43,158 bases of DNA from Guillardia theta CCMP2712 (GCF_000315625.1 NW_005434669.1:221238-264395), one strand, 5' to 3'. Numbered from the stretch's first letter, positions 19,433 to 31,391 are shown. Made by a program: numbers and translations. The notes: generated by a model not told the origin, from the letters alone.

Positions 19433-22343
19433 ATGTGCTATGCTCGCTTTCTTATGGCGTTGATGTTGGTTTGCTGGATTCAACAGGATTACTCCTGCTC
19501 TGCTGACGAGCAGCAGTATCCATCCTTGTGCAAGACACATCACGCTTCAGACTGTAGCCTTGGTTGCAGCGACCACGCTTCTTTGTATTCGAGTTGCTGG
19601 CATGCCTCGTTCATCCTGGCAAGTGTTCCAAGAGGAGGGGGTGGCGATCATGGCGAAGATGGGAAGCTGACGGTAGGAGATGCAGGCAATTCAGAGATGT
19701 TTCTGATCGCTCTGAAACAGAACATGCAAGGCAACAAATCTTCATGTGATTCTCAGGATACTCAGAATGGAAAATTGAAGGATGGTGAGGATCTCGCCAC
19801 CCCGTTCCTCCAGCGAAGGTGATCGAACGCTATGAGGTGGAAAATCTTTATATTAAACGAGATCTCATTTACCAGGGCATCCAATATTCGGTTGTCAAGG
19901 TGCCAGGTTGAAGACTGTGGTGAGGACATCTCAAGCTGCCTGATTGTTCTCAATATTTCCGCCAACAACCCCTTGTTGCAGAGAAAGCCGCAAGCTATGC
20001 CGACGAGAACGAGTCACGGCCAAGATATTGCGCACAGCACAAGGTTGTCTGGTGCTAGGATGTTCTTGCAGCTGAGTCTGCTGATCGGTTCGATCTTCAA
20101 GGAGCCTCACCATGTCGACGTTCGCCACCGACATGTCCGATGTCAGTCATTGACCGGCTGTACCCGACAGGTATGGCCAGGTCAATGTTGTTGCGACTCT
20201 GAACCCGACAAGGGATTGTTTGCTCGGACCTCCTCGCCCAAGACTCGCTATTGCTCACTGCACAGAACATCTTCAATGGTAAAGGCGACCGTCAGCTCAA
20301 GTCGAAAGAATGACGCCGCTCAGGTTGATGTTCAGAGCAAGAGATGTTGCGAAGAGGGTTGCCAAGAGCGGTTTGTGCTTTGTGGTCCAGATGACCCGCT
20401 GATTCACTGAAAGGGCGCTGTGGGTAGATGCAGATTCCAAGAAAGGGTGAGGCGATGCAGCATGCTGATAGGGACCCTCACGAATTGCGGAGCAGGTTTT
20501 GCTCGGCGCATCGCAAGCCTGGATACGTCGATCTGTTTCACAAGAAGTGTATGGTTGGTGCTTTTGACGGAACTGATCAGATTTAGTGACTTGTCTCACC
20601 AGCACCCGGAGGGCTGCTTGAGGATCGCTGCTTACACCGTGAGTTTCATCTGGCACTTGCAGATTGCTCGAAGAAGTTTTTACCTTCGCTGTGCCTGTGC
20701 TCGAAGGAAAGAAACTGAAATCCCACGTGTGGTAGTTGCCGGGCAGCAATGCCCCTTTCTTCTGTTCCCTGCACAAAGATTGCGCATCACAATCGATGGA
20801 GAAGACCTGCCAAGTAACATCTCTTGGAGAAACACAACATATTACGTCGTGATGCATTGCTTCAGATTCCCGGATGTTTGAACAGACCTGTGTTTTCATG
20901 GTCACGCAACGAAACCGCCACCCATTGCAAGCTGCACAGGCAAAGAGTGTGGAACAGAGTTAAAGTGTGTGATGAAATGCCTAGACGTCCAGAACAGATT
21001 CAGAAGCGATCTCGCGTGTGCTACGCTGACGGCTGTTGCAAACAGCCGACGTTCGGGTGAAATGCACTCAGAAAACTCAACGATCATTTACTTGCAACTT
21101 TCCCCCATCAGCAACACCTCTGACCCTGTTCCTGTCGCCTGCAAGTTTCATCGTCTGCCGCATCATATCGACGTTGTCAACAAGAGATGTCAATTCCAAG
21201 GTCCCGAGGTCTGAGGCGAATCTCCTGCTTACCTTCCTCTCATCCAGGTTGTCTCCGCCGGCCAAGTTTTGGCCAAGAGAGCACACGGGTGATGCTTTTC
21301 TGTGGACTACACGCAAACAGGTAGCCGTTCCCTCTCTTTCTTTTCTCACCTTGCTCTCCTCTTCCTGCACTCCCCTCCTCCCCTCCTCCTCTCTTGCCCT
21401 CCTCTCGTTCTCCATCCAGTCCCTCATCCTCTTCCTTCGTGCCCCCCTGACTCTCTACCGCAGATCCCAGCACGTGGACCTGCGGCATGCGAAGTGTCGT
21501 AGCCCTGAAGTCTGCAGCCGCTTAGCCACCTACGGCTTCCTCCAGGACGGCATCGCAAGATTCTGCGCGCATGTGACGCCTCTTCCTCGTCCTCTTGCTC
21601 TTCGTCCTGCTGCTCCTCGTCCTGCTGCTCCTCGTCCTCCTTTCTGATCCTGGTTGGTAACAGCACCAGGAGAGCAACATGGTCTGCTTGCCCAAGTACA
21701 AGTGCGACATCGTTGCTTGCACAAACAAACCCAACTTCAAGAAACCATTGGTTGCCCGCCACCCTCTCTCTGCCTCTGCCTCTGCCTCTGCCTCTGCCTC
21801 TGCCTCTGCCTCTGCCTCTGCCTCTGCCTCTGCCTCTGCCTCTGCCTCTGCCTCTGCCTCTGCCTCTGCCTCTGCCTCTGCCTCTGCCTCTGCCTCTGCC
21901 TCTGCCTCTGCCTCTGCCTCTGCCTCTGCCTCTGCCTCTGCCTCTGCCTCTGCCTCTCCCCCGCCTCTTCTTCACTCTTCCCCCTCGTTTCCCTCTCCCT
22001 TTCTCTCCTGGTCTCCTTACCTTTCCTCACCTTCTTCTGACTGCCTTGCAGTTTTCTGGGAACGATCGATTTTTATTGTGCAAGTATGACTACTCTTCTT
22101 TTGATTCTTTCCCACGATTTCTTCTATCGTCTCTCTTCAGCGCACTTCCAATCCTTCGTTATCCCTGCTCGCCATTCCTCACCTCCTAGCTCCTCCTCTC
22201 TTCCCCCTTCGTTTCTTGTCCCTCTGACTGTCATCTCATCTCTTCCTTCAGGTCGCATTACGCAGACTTCTTGCAAGGCCGTGTGGACGAGTCGCACACG
22301 CGATATCAGAGCGTGTCTAGCTCAGCGTCTCAAGAGCCTCTGA
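19433..22343 (+). CDS. EsV-1-7 repeat cysteine-rich protein
   Basis: A multi-exon gene made of about ten small Cys/His repeats fitting the EsV-1-7 pattern (C-x4-C, about 16 residues, C-x2-H, then a VDV-type linker). Cys pairs begin at 19901, 20141, 20345, 20548, 20809, 21019, 21188, 21494 and 21703. C-x2-H pairs begin at 20029, 20252, 20500, 20763, 20926, 21140, 21301 and 22079. A first half-repeat (LCKTHH) is near 19525. Typical pieces: VCYADGCCKQPTFG, CKFHRLPHHIDVVNKR, RCQFQGCLRRPSFGQ, HVDLRHAKC. The family includes Ectocarpus IMMEDIATE UPRIGHT and the phaeovirus protein EsV-1-7; its biochemical role is unknown. The 21494 repeat has C-x-H rather than C-x2-H. Stop TGA is at 22341. The 5' end (ATG near 19433 or 19454) and a few joins are uncertain. 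Confidence 0.7.
21765..21957. repeat. (CTCTGC)n microsatellite in EsV-1-7 gene intron
   Basis: About 32 near-perfect hexanucleotide copies within the intron that splits the last EsV-1-7 repeat (between TNKPNFKKPL and FSGNDRFLLCK). Three frames stay open through it on each strand, giving false (SA)n, (LP)n and (QR)n proteins. Confidence 0.97.
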
Positions 22344-22907
22344 CTTGATTCGTCAGTCAATATCTCTTACTTCATTTTAATGAATCTCTCTCATGTGACC
22401 TCCCGGCCGGTGGCGAAGCCTTCGGAAAAGCGTCAGCATGGACAAGACCATCCGGACCTGCAGTAGTGAAGGACTTGAAGGATCCGAAATCTTCCTTTCA
22501 GGGCGGTTCAGTTCGTCCAGAGTTTAGTTTGAAAGGCTCCACGCGAGTTGAGTAAAAGTTACGATCTAGCGAGCAGGAATGCAGCGGAGAGAGGGGGGAA
22601 AGGGGGTGAGGAGGGAGGACGTGAAGCAGAGGGGGGTGTGATGTGACGTGTCGTAGCTACTCCTCTACCTTCTAGTCTTGTTATGATCTACTCTCACGTT
22701 GCTCTCAAACATGCTCGATGCGTTTGTTTCATGAGGGCAATGCCAACGCTATGCTGTGATATTGGCAGGAGCCGCTTGGTGCCTTGAGCTTTTGTTTCGC
22801 TCATTTGTCCTCTGGATAGAAGCTTCGGCCTAGCCTCAATAATATCTTACAGTGCATGTGGTTTAAGCCATCCCTCCTCTCTTGTCACCTGCACCTCTTG
22901 ATTCGTA
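22344..22907. other. Intergenic region, nothing recognised
   Basis: No gene or RNA seen. A purine-rich patch (about 22580-22635) lies in its middle. Confidence 0.5.
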
Positions 22908-25900
22908 ATGCCCATTATGTTCAGGTTGCCTGCAATGAAGGGGCCGCAGAAGAGGAGGCTGCCCGAAGAAGAGCGGGAGGACCCAGAAGCGAAGAAGCAC
23001 AGGGATAACGAAGATTTCCAAGGCTCTCATGAAGGATCATCGTCTCAGATTCATAACCAAAATGGATCGAATCGCCCCTGTGAAACTTCTTCCGAGAGAC
23101 GGAGTAGGAGTTTCATCGGTCTCTTGTCACGACTTGACCATTGTGCAGATCTTTCTTCCGAAGTAATCCCGCGCACAACGTCAATGGAGAGCTGGCAGAA
23201 GAGCAGCAAGCATGCCACTCAGCAGGAGACTGACAGTAGTAGCCTGAGAGAAAGACGGCAGTCTTGGAATGTAAGCATTTTAGTTGAGTGCTGCGAACAT
23301 ATCTAACCAATGTCCTTGTCAGCGAACATCATCTACAAGCAGCATCTTCTCTAGATCGTCTTCTTTGTTCATGTCGCATGTCGGAAACACAGGCAGCAAG
23401 CTGTTCCTTCGGACTGTATGATTTTTGCGATCACCGTCTTGCAGTTGGCTCATGCTTTACCTCAGGCATCGCAGTTCTCGTATTTCTCATCGCAGAAACC
23501 GAAGAAGTCTTCAGACCCCAAGGTGTTGGCGTTTCTTAGCAAGTTTAGCTGGTTTGAAACGTTGTTTGCAGAAAAGATTGGAGGGGTTGCTAGGAAAACT
23601 GAACTTTGAGTTCACGGGCAAGGAGGTACAACGAGATTTTGATTCACGGGCGGCTCACACGTCGTTTCAGGAAAACCTGATAGTTGAGGCGTACTCATGT
23701 CCAGTTTGTAAAGATCACTCGACAACCTGCCACCAGGTTCGATCCCTTGCAAAGCTCAGCAGCTTATGACTTCCTTTCCATGACAGATCCGTGCGGTTTA
23801 TGACGCTTTCCAGCTGAGCTGGGCCGGTGTGTATTCTAGTGCGCAGAAGCCTGAGTGGGATGCAAACGAGGTTGATGCTCATTGCAATCTCAGTTGAGAA
23901 GTGAGAACCTTGTCGCAGGGCCTGGAGCGGCAGGAGCTCTCCATCGAGGACTTAGATGCAACATGTCGCAAGACTGAGATCGGAGCTGACTTTCGTGAGG
24001 TGAGCGTCGTGAAGTCCATGGGAGTGAAATGGATTGAGGATTGGTTCCATCAGCATCTCTACCGCAACCTGCGCAAGTTGTCTCGTGTCCATGGAACCTC
24101 GACGCATTTCAATGCGCAGGTGACGTGGAATTTTCCACCAACCGCCAGAGTTGTACTCGACTGAAATCATGATTGAAGGAATTTATGGTTTCTTTCGCGC
24201 AAACTCTTTTGGACTGCCCATCAGACAAGAGAGAAACGTACAATCGATCGCTGGGAAGGATGTTTGGCATCGAGAAGACACAACAGCGTTTCAGACTGAG
24301 GAAATTTTGGTTGGCATTTCTTGTGAGTTTACGTGTCATAAGACAAACTTCGTCTTACTCTCGTTGCTACCAGGGAGATAACATGGCGATGATGACTCAT
24401 CCGATTTGTGTTGCTCAGAACATCTTGGGGATCAGAGGACGGAGATCTCTGTTTCAAATCTTGTTAGTTGTTCTCCTCCAAAATTTCCTGCAACTTGACT
24501 TCTTGCCAACAGGAGTGACGCTACCTGGCTGCCGTTGCCATACCGGAAGTTCAGAGACTTCCAGGTACGTCGATTGTGATGTGCTGAAAGCATCGAGCAT
24601 CGTTGTCATCGAAATTTTGAGTTCTGACGGTTGTGCTCGACTCAGCATTATCTCATCAAATTGTGGTTACCGACACTGATCTCGACGATCGTCTATCTTA
24701 CCTACATCGAGAGGTGGGCTGTATGATCACGAAAATTCAAGCTAATGCGCTGAAATGCTCAGCATGCAACGAGTGGCTCTGATCGAAGTGATTGGCCCGT
24801 TCATCTTGTACTGGTTGATCGGTGAGGAACAATTGGAGGGAAAGAGAATTTTCATATTTTTGACCACGATTTCCAGGCTTCATCGTTGCAACCAACTCAG
24901 GTTCTCGCAGACTTAGACTTGTCTGGTTGATCATTGCTTCGAACAGGGTTTGAACATCGAGGGCATGTGCTGCGCAGGAAATACATCTTAACAGGCGAAT
25001 CTAAGTCTGAAGACTTTCGTGCCACATTTGCTTTTAGGTACTTTTTCTCGTGGACTTGCTTACATTCTCTGATGTTTTTGAAAGAGCTCACACACCAGAA
25101 GGTCACGCAGGTGATGATAGATATCTTTTCCCCCTTGAGCCATCTTGTCATTATTTTCCCTTGTTTGGTGCTTGTTGCTGTCATGGAGAACTTTCTCTGT
25201 TTCCTGCCTTCTTGCAGCTTGTTCATCCCAACGAAATTTTCATGTAGTTGAAAGAATTGGGATCATTGCCGATCACCTTTGCGGGAAAGCCTTCAAGGTT
25301 TGCAACATCAATCGTGCAGTCGATCAGGTCTTGATCGTTCTGATCGAATCCTGTAGAGGTTCAGCGTCTCGCTCTCAAAGGCCATCGGATTTCTGCATTT
25401 CTTGGTCCCAATGCTCAACAGGATCTACTCTGACGTGTTTGGGGACTGGAGAAGGACTTTGTTGTCAGACGAGAGGACTTTGATGGATGTGCAAGTGTGG
25501 AGGGAGATCCTCTCAAGAGTTTGGCTGTGGATGTTTGGAGGTTCTTTCTCCAGCTCTCCTTTGTGTTGCCAAGTGAGAGACTGATGTAGGAGATTTGTGG
25601 ATTCATGTCATTGTTACTGGACCACCGGCTCTGATCTCCGGATACTTGATGTACCGACTGGTAAGACTGGGAGGTTGCGATGGTTGCTGAGATTGATTGT
25701 CCAGCTCTTTATCACCTTTGACATCTTCTACAACGACCTTGGCTTCCTGTACAAGCTGAAGCTGTTACGGTGAGGCGATGATCAAAGTTGAGCTGACGAT
25801 GAAGTGTGTGGAGAGATGTGATTGCTTTCTGATGTGATGCGCGATGAAGACGAGGTGGCCAACAACATGACAACTTTGCAGTGCATCGACAATATCAGGA

Positions 25901-27714
25901 GCATATCTCACGTACAGAAGGTTATCGGTCTTGTGCTTCTTTCTGTTTTCTCATGCTAATTTACAGAAAGTGGATGCTTGCTCGAAATATCTCTGGTGAT
26001 GAAAGTGTGAGAGATCAAGATTTTATGCAGTTTCTGTCGCTTCAGGTGAGCTTTCGATCACGTAGCGCATGTTGGCACAACGTGAAGGATCTGATGCTGG
26101 TTGATGATCACAATGGATGGTCCAGGACGAACAAGACTTGATACAGTGGTGTCTCATTAGACAGTTGTTGATCGATTCTTGTGCTGGTTTCAAGAACACA
26201 CAACGAGATGTGGTAAGTTGATTGATACAACCATATCATTTCCGTTTCTCATGGAGTGCTTGCAGGTCTTTGCGTATATGTTCCTTGCCCTCGTCGTCCT
26301 TTCCTTTCTTATCGTTCTCAAACACTATGATTGGTGGTTTGGAGGTGAACAACCTTGAAACGTGACTTGATGCTTTTCTGATCTCTGTCATCAGCCGCAA
26401 CCATATCTCGTCCAATCAGTGTGTTGGACCTTTGGACTCTGTTAGATTGCGGCATCTTCAGGTTCCATCATGAATAGATTGAACTTACGTGTTTATCGTA
26501 ATCATTCGATGCAAATTTTCGCTGTGTCGTGTTGTGATCTGTCATTCTACTCCTTCTAATCACTCTGTCTCTCTCTTCTCACTTGACTTACAATCTTCGC
26601 AGCATCACCTTGACGAGCATCATGTACCTCAAACTCGCTCTCTACGACCTTCGCAGGAGCGACATCCGGCTGCTCCAATCTGAATTTTATCGCGCGAGTT
26701 TGTTGAAGAGGTCAGTCCGAATCCGTTCCTCCCTCGTTCACCTCTGCTATCCCCTGCTGCCTCGTGCTTCTCTTCCCCTCCTCTCACGCCCTCGCCATCC
26801 TCCCTTGAGGTGAATCGTTGACTTCTCAGGGTATCGGGAAACCACGATGACTCCGAGACGAGACCTGCTGATTCTTTCTCCCGCACAGCCAGCGGAAATT
26901 CGGTTGGTCCCCTCTCCCCTTCCCCCTTGTCCATCATCTTCCCACTGCTGCTTCCTCTCCTCCCCTCCTCTCGTCTCATCCTCCGCTCTGACACGAGCTG
27001 CAGAACTGTCCTTCCTGTCCTGAGCTAATCCCGCATGACGCCCTCGAGCCCTCCTTCGCCTCCTTCAGCAGCGTCGTCCCCATCATGGGCTCCGACTACT
27101 TCTCCGGAGGCCTGTCGGGCGTCCACTCAGCTTTCGGCTCCGCCTTCTACTCCGAGCGGTCCCTGACCCGGGGGAGGATGGGCAGGAGATCTCAAAAGTT
27201 CGGTACCTCAAGCCTCTCAGTCCCTTGGCCTGGACCAGAGACTGGAAGGAGCCCCGGCAGCACGGAGCTGCAGGTACTTGTGACACCTGCCCTGCCCTGC
27301 CCCTCCGCTTGCCTCGCGCTCATACCTATTCTAGATTCTCCTCGAGCAGACTGCTCGATACATCCAGCAGTTTGACAGGCCCCCCACTCTCCTTGGCTAC
27401 CCGGTGACTCTCTGCTGCCCTGAGGTTGCAATGGCTGACTGGACTCTTACTGCTCTTGCAGTTCACGTGGGAGGTGTTGAGATACATGTCGCTATCACTG
27501 GTAGCTGCGATCATCACGGGTCTCAAAGTAAGATTGTTCCGAAGAGAGAGGGTCGAGGAGAGGAGGAGGAATGGGGGACAGTGAGGAGGAAGGGGACGAG
27601 GGGGGAGGGGGGAGGGGGGGGATCGGTGGGGGAAGGAGAGTGGGGCGGAGGAGAAAGGATGGAACTGAGTGTTGTTTGCAGGGAACAATCTTTCGTAAGC
27701 TGACGTTGTCGTGA
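22908..27714 (+). CDS. Large polytopic membrane protein, many exons
   Basis: About 25 short exons. The N-terminus is charged and probably cytosolic (KGPQKRRLPEEEREDPEAKK), followed by soluble helical parts (VLAFLSKFSWFETLFAEK; AFQLSWAGVYSS; GVKWIEDWFHQHLYRNLRKL). Membrane helices include HYLIKLWLPTLISTIVYLTY (about 24645), MQRVALIEVIGPFILYWLI (24763), RYFFSWTCLHSLMFL (25037), AIGFLHFLVPMLNRIYSDVF (about 25380), PPALISGYLMYRL (25625), FAYMFLALVVLSFLIVLKHY (26271) and EVLRYMSLSLVAAIITGLK (27472). The last exon gives GTIFRKLTLS and TGA at 27712. The segment around 24950-25560 (GFEHRG...RRKYILTGE, then LNRIYSDVFGDWRRTLLSDE) is faintly like anoctamin/TMEM16 proteins, but the C-terminal third is not. 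I do not recognise the family with confidence; two adjacent genes are also possible. Confidence 0.5.
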
Positions 27715-27977
27715 TATCTTCACGGCGGTTGTGCGCACTGGAACGATTCATCCTGAACCACAGCTATCCCTCCTTTCCTCCCACCCTAACCAAGAATCAT
27801 TTCACTACCGAGTGACGCGGGAGTGCTTCAGGGAAACGACAAGGCCAGGCAAGCCTCTTGTCATGATGTCATTTGTACTTGGTCATCGTAAACGTACTTC
27901 TCTCAGTCTCTCTCCACTACACTGATAATCTGATTCTTGCAATGATGTCCATGGCCGACATGACGACACTTAGTAAT

Positions 27978-28736
27978 CTAGGCCTGCTCCTCAACTTCCC
28001 CCTCTTCCTCCTCAAACTCCTCGTCCTCCTCCGCCTGCATCTGGAATTCACCTGAGAGGACCCTGAAAGCGTGCGAATCAGAATCCACGAAAACACTTGA
28101 CAACAAGCTCACTTCTCAATATCCTTGATGGCGGTGCTGACACTAGCATCGATCAGGATCTCGCCAACCTGGATCTTGACGCCGCCGATGATCGAGGGGT
28201 CGACCTGCATGTCCACAAGATACCTCTCATCCGGATCCTTCATCTCTTCGAGCTTTTCATCCACCAGCTCCTTCTCGTCAGTTTCGAGATTCCTCGCGGT
28301 CGTGACTGTCACTGGAATCTCGTTGCGGTGAGCTCGCATCAGGACAGCGAAGTCTTCGAAAATCCGAGGAAGCTCGTTCATCCTTCCGGTGTCGCAGAGA
28401 AGACCTTGCATGAAGTCACAACATGAGGACAACACCAACAACCATCATGAGGATACCAAAGAAATCCTGCACGAGTGGGTCGGCCTGGTCCGCGATACTC
28501 ATCATGGTCTGCTTCTTCTCATCGCGGGGCAGAGAGGGGTCCTTGATGAAGAGCCGGAAGGTCTCGTCTTTTTCATAGCACTGCCTCAATATATCCAGGC
28601 TGGACTCCACCGTTGGCAACTTCTCCATCTTGGCTGCTGAAAGCCAGAGGGCACCGGCATAGCGTCCGGAGACACCGTGAACAGTCTTGGGCAACACATC
28701 CATTGCTGCAGCACTTGCGCTGAAGAATCGACGACC
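27978..28736 (-). CDS. ATP5PO: Mitochondrial ATP synthase OSCP subunit (5' exon missing)
   Basis: Three exons (28736-28457, 28404-28113, 28062-27978) with a missing short first exon. OSCP caps the F1 head and links it to the peripheral stalk of F1Fo-ATPase. The sequence starts with a transit-like stretch GRRFFSASAAAM, then the conserved N-terminal domain (HGVSGRYAGALWLSAAK; LFIKDPSLPRDEK), QDFFGLLCDTGRMNELPRIF across intron 1, the conserved RNEIPVTVTTA strand, and the C-terminal domain ending VDPSIIGGVKIQVGEILIDA. The second intron (28112-28063) begins inside an in-frame TGA: unspliced RNA stops after KDIEK, while splicing adds an acidic tail (FQMQAEEDEEFEEEE...) ending at TAG 27978. It diverges from the ATP synthase d gene. 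An initiator ATG in phase could not be placed; Met at 28703 is the first internal one. Confidence 0.88.
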
Positions 28737-30527
28737 CTGAAATCATGATGTCAGAGATCGACAAGAAGTGAAAAGCCTTCACACGTCTTGATCATCCTAC
28801 TCATCTCTTGTCCCGTCACTCCTCAATATTCATGTGAACCAAGCAAGCGTGTACAACAGTCACAGAGACAGATTCTGACTTGACGGCAGTATACAATAAA
28901 TCGAATGAGTAGATTAGGTACATGCTGATCTCCAAGTGCAAGGGGCCGGCACATGGCTTCAGAAGATCCCGTGCCTTTTTCTCACAACATCGAACATGCA
29001 ATCCCAACAAATATTGTAATTTCGAGATGTACTTACAGGTATTAATAAAGCACAACGGGATGATTCATTCAGTCAGAGCACAAATTCATCAGTCATGTGT
29101 GAAATCACCTCCCTCCTCGCATCCAAAACACCATACCACATCATCCTGTCCTCAAAAAGCTGTTCACCTGATTTGGCTTTGATCTACCATACTTTCCAAC
29201 CACAAATTCCTTCCCTCACAACCTTCACACATCATATCTACTCTTCTGCTGTCATATCATCCTCGAACCCATCGTCTCCTCCTCCTCCTCTCAAGCTCAC
29301 CATACGGGCGCCTTGTGGAAGCAGCCGCCTCAGCATCGCGCCGCCGTTTCCTACCCCAACGGTGCACCCACCCCTCATTCTGATTACCCAATTTAGCTCT
29401 GCAGTACCCTGAATTGTTTATGAATATTCACACCAAATGGAGGGGTACTTATTATTGCCACCCCCGAAAATGGACCCCGTGTGACCTGCGTACCCTCTGT
29501 CGAGGAGCACGAATCGACTCATACAAATATTTTAGATATATAAATCATTTTTAGTTTCTAGACCCACCTCTAGATTCAACGTTGTAGAATTTTATTTTTC
29601 AATACTACATAATTATGTTTTTCCTGTTGAAATTTCACCAAAAAATGTTCAGGACAACAACCAAAATGAGACCTTTAAACCCTCTATATTTTTTTTGTTT
29701 AATACTCACCCCACCCCATCGGTACAATTAGTATCGCTCTGTACTACCTCACCTATAAGATGTTGTATGGAGCTCCCTCAAGACTACCCTGTCTATCGTC
29801 CGTTAACACAGGCACCTACCCCTCCATCGTAGAAATTCATCTACAAAATAGTTATTAAAGCCGCTCCTCTGTTAGAAATTAGAAATTTATAAAGAATTTT
29901 ATAATGTTTGAGTATAGATACTGAAATTTTGTACTGATCTCGACGATCTCAGTACAAAATATATCTATAAAAATAATATTTGTTTTTAAACTTCTAAAAA
30001 TATTTGTTTACCTCTACATTTCCGGAAGAGCAGGAAATCCACCATGAAATTGATTACCTACCCTAGTTTATCTCACTTAAATTGACGATATTGGAGGGGC
30101 CCTGTGCCAACAATTGAGGTGTCGGTAGACCCTTGACGCAACTAAACAAGTCGCCGCCATGCGCTTCGGTGCGCGGTTGCTTCATGCACCAGTGAAGTGA
30201 GTAACGACAGAAAAGCAGCAGATATTGTTTGATGATGCGAACATCAATCTTTTTGGCTGTGTTATGAGCAAAACCTATCTTCAAGTTACCCTCTGGTCTC
30301 ATGTCTGAACCGACCCCGTGCTCATGTCTGTTTCTGGAATCTACTGAAAATGCGCGAGGACATGGAGAGGCGATCGCTCCAGCATGCATATCTTCCTTGT
30401 TTTTGTTATTCTAAGTATTATTATGAGATATTGGGCATTCTTTGATGGGTTGTTGTTATAATTTGCGATGTGATGCTCTGAGCGAGCTTTGGTGGTGTAC
30501 AGCTAACTCTGTTCCGAATCATGATCG
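28737..30527. other. Divergent intergenic region with AT-rich island
   Basis: This lies between OSCP (-) and ATP synthase d (+). It probably hides the OSCP first exon near 28740-29060. From about 29500 to 30060 the base composition falls to strongly AT-rich, with no coding signal, a 12-bp-arm hairpin (29926-29960) and C-rich words (accccacccc at about 29707). No tRNA or other RNA gene recognised. Confidence 0.55.
29915..29967. other. Inverted repeat / hairpin in AT-rich island
   Basis: Perfect 12-bp arms (attttgtactga, 29926-29937; complement 29949-29960) around an 11-nt loop. An outer tagata/tatcta pair (29915-29920, 29962-29967) extends the stem past a small bulge. The core word ttgtactgag also occurs, as its complement, in the second AT island near 32848. 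Confidence 0.7.
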
Positions 30528-31391
30528 ATGCCAACAAGGGCTCAGCAACTAACTGCAGTTCTGTTCAGAACTGGAATCCGATCCTTCGCTGGAAACATGG
30601 TTCAACGAAGACAGAACTCTTCGAATGCCTTCACTGAGGAGCTCATGAAGAAATTCGGACTCACGACACCTATCCACACAACGCCAGCCCCTGATTTGAA
30701 CAAGTACCTCGACAACATGGCTTCGCCTGAGGCCAAGTGATTTTTAGCATTTTCTAAATCATTGTGTGCTTACTATTGTGGGGAATGCGCAGGGCACATG
30801 GAGAAGCTTTGAAGGCCAGGATTGCTGATATCAATTCCAGATTGGCCTCTGCCATGAAGGCAAAACCAGTGAGTGGTAGAAAAGAAGGCACAGCAAAGTC
30901 GCTTACTCTCATCTAGGTGAACTGGGAGGAGTATGAGAAGACTGTTGGATATCCTGGCTTGGTATGCGCAGCTTCTGGTTGAATCATTGAAATGACTCCG
31001 GTTTAGGTTTCCATGTTGAAGGAGCGCTTGGATTCTTTTGAGGCAACGAAATTCAGCAGCCCATATCAGCAGGAGCTGCAGACTCGCTTTGCGGAAATTG
31101 TGCGTTTGTGCTTTTCGTCGAAGAGCTTTCAAGACATTGATTGCTTTCTGTGCGCAGATTGAAGAAGCCGAGGCTTTGACTAAGCAAGCTCAAGATGCTA
31201 ACAAGGTTGCTTCCCGAGAATAGTGATTGTGGTTGTAATATCTAAAACAGGAGCTCGAAGCAAGATTGAATGAATTGGAGCAGCAATCTTCCTGGGAGGA
31301 CGTGACCATCGCCGAAGCGCTGGAGCGTGATCCTGCAATCAAGCGCGAGATTGAGCAGGACATTGAGAAAGGACACTTCTGGGTGCAATGA
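30528..31391 (+). CDS. ATP5PD: Mitochondrial ATP synthase subunit d
   Basis: Six exons with consistent phases: 30528-30736, 30793-30868, 30917-30961, 31007-31099, 31158-31205 and 31251-31391; about 203 residues. Subunit d is part of the peripheral stalk that holds F1 static against the rotor. The N-terminus (MPTRAQQLTAVLFRTGIRSF) is Arg/Ser-rich and hydroxylated like a mitochondrial targeting peptide. The diagnostic core is VNWEEYEKTVGYPGLVSML, corresponding to the animal 'IDWxYYxxxVxxxGMV' motif. A long heptad helix (EALTKQAQDANKELEARLNE) follows, then WEDVTIAEALERDPAIKREI, matching 'DQMTIEDLNEAFPET'. It ends GHFWVQ. It is head-to-head with OSCP, which contacts the same stalk. The whole length agrees with the family (about 160 mature residues). 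Confidence 0.85.

Noticed and set aside
18980-19543. 187-codon minus-strand frame
   Set aside because: No recognisable domain, Ser/Pro-rich composition typical of antisense frames, and it overlaps the start of the EsV-1-7 gene. It could be real only if strand-specific RNA supports it.
21765-21957. Possible CRISPR-like or telomere-like array
   Set aside because: Pure hexanucleotide microsatellite without spacers; not a telomere repeat of any known algal type, and internal to a gene.
21654-22189. Long open frames of (SA)n, (LP)n and (QR)n on both strands
   Set aside because: They are translations of the (CTCTGC)n array, which lies in an intron of the EsV-1-7 gene; array unit length of 6 keeps every frame open.
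28816-29055. 79-codon minus-strand frame upstream of OSCP
   Set aside because: Hydrophobic but not in a phase that joins the OSCP exon at 28736, and no targeting-peptide character; the true OSCP first exon was not identified.
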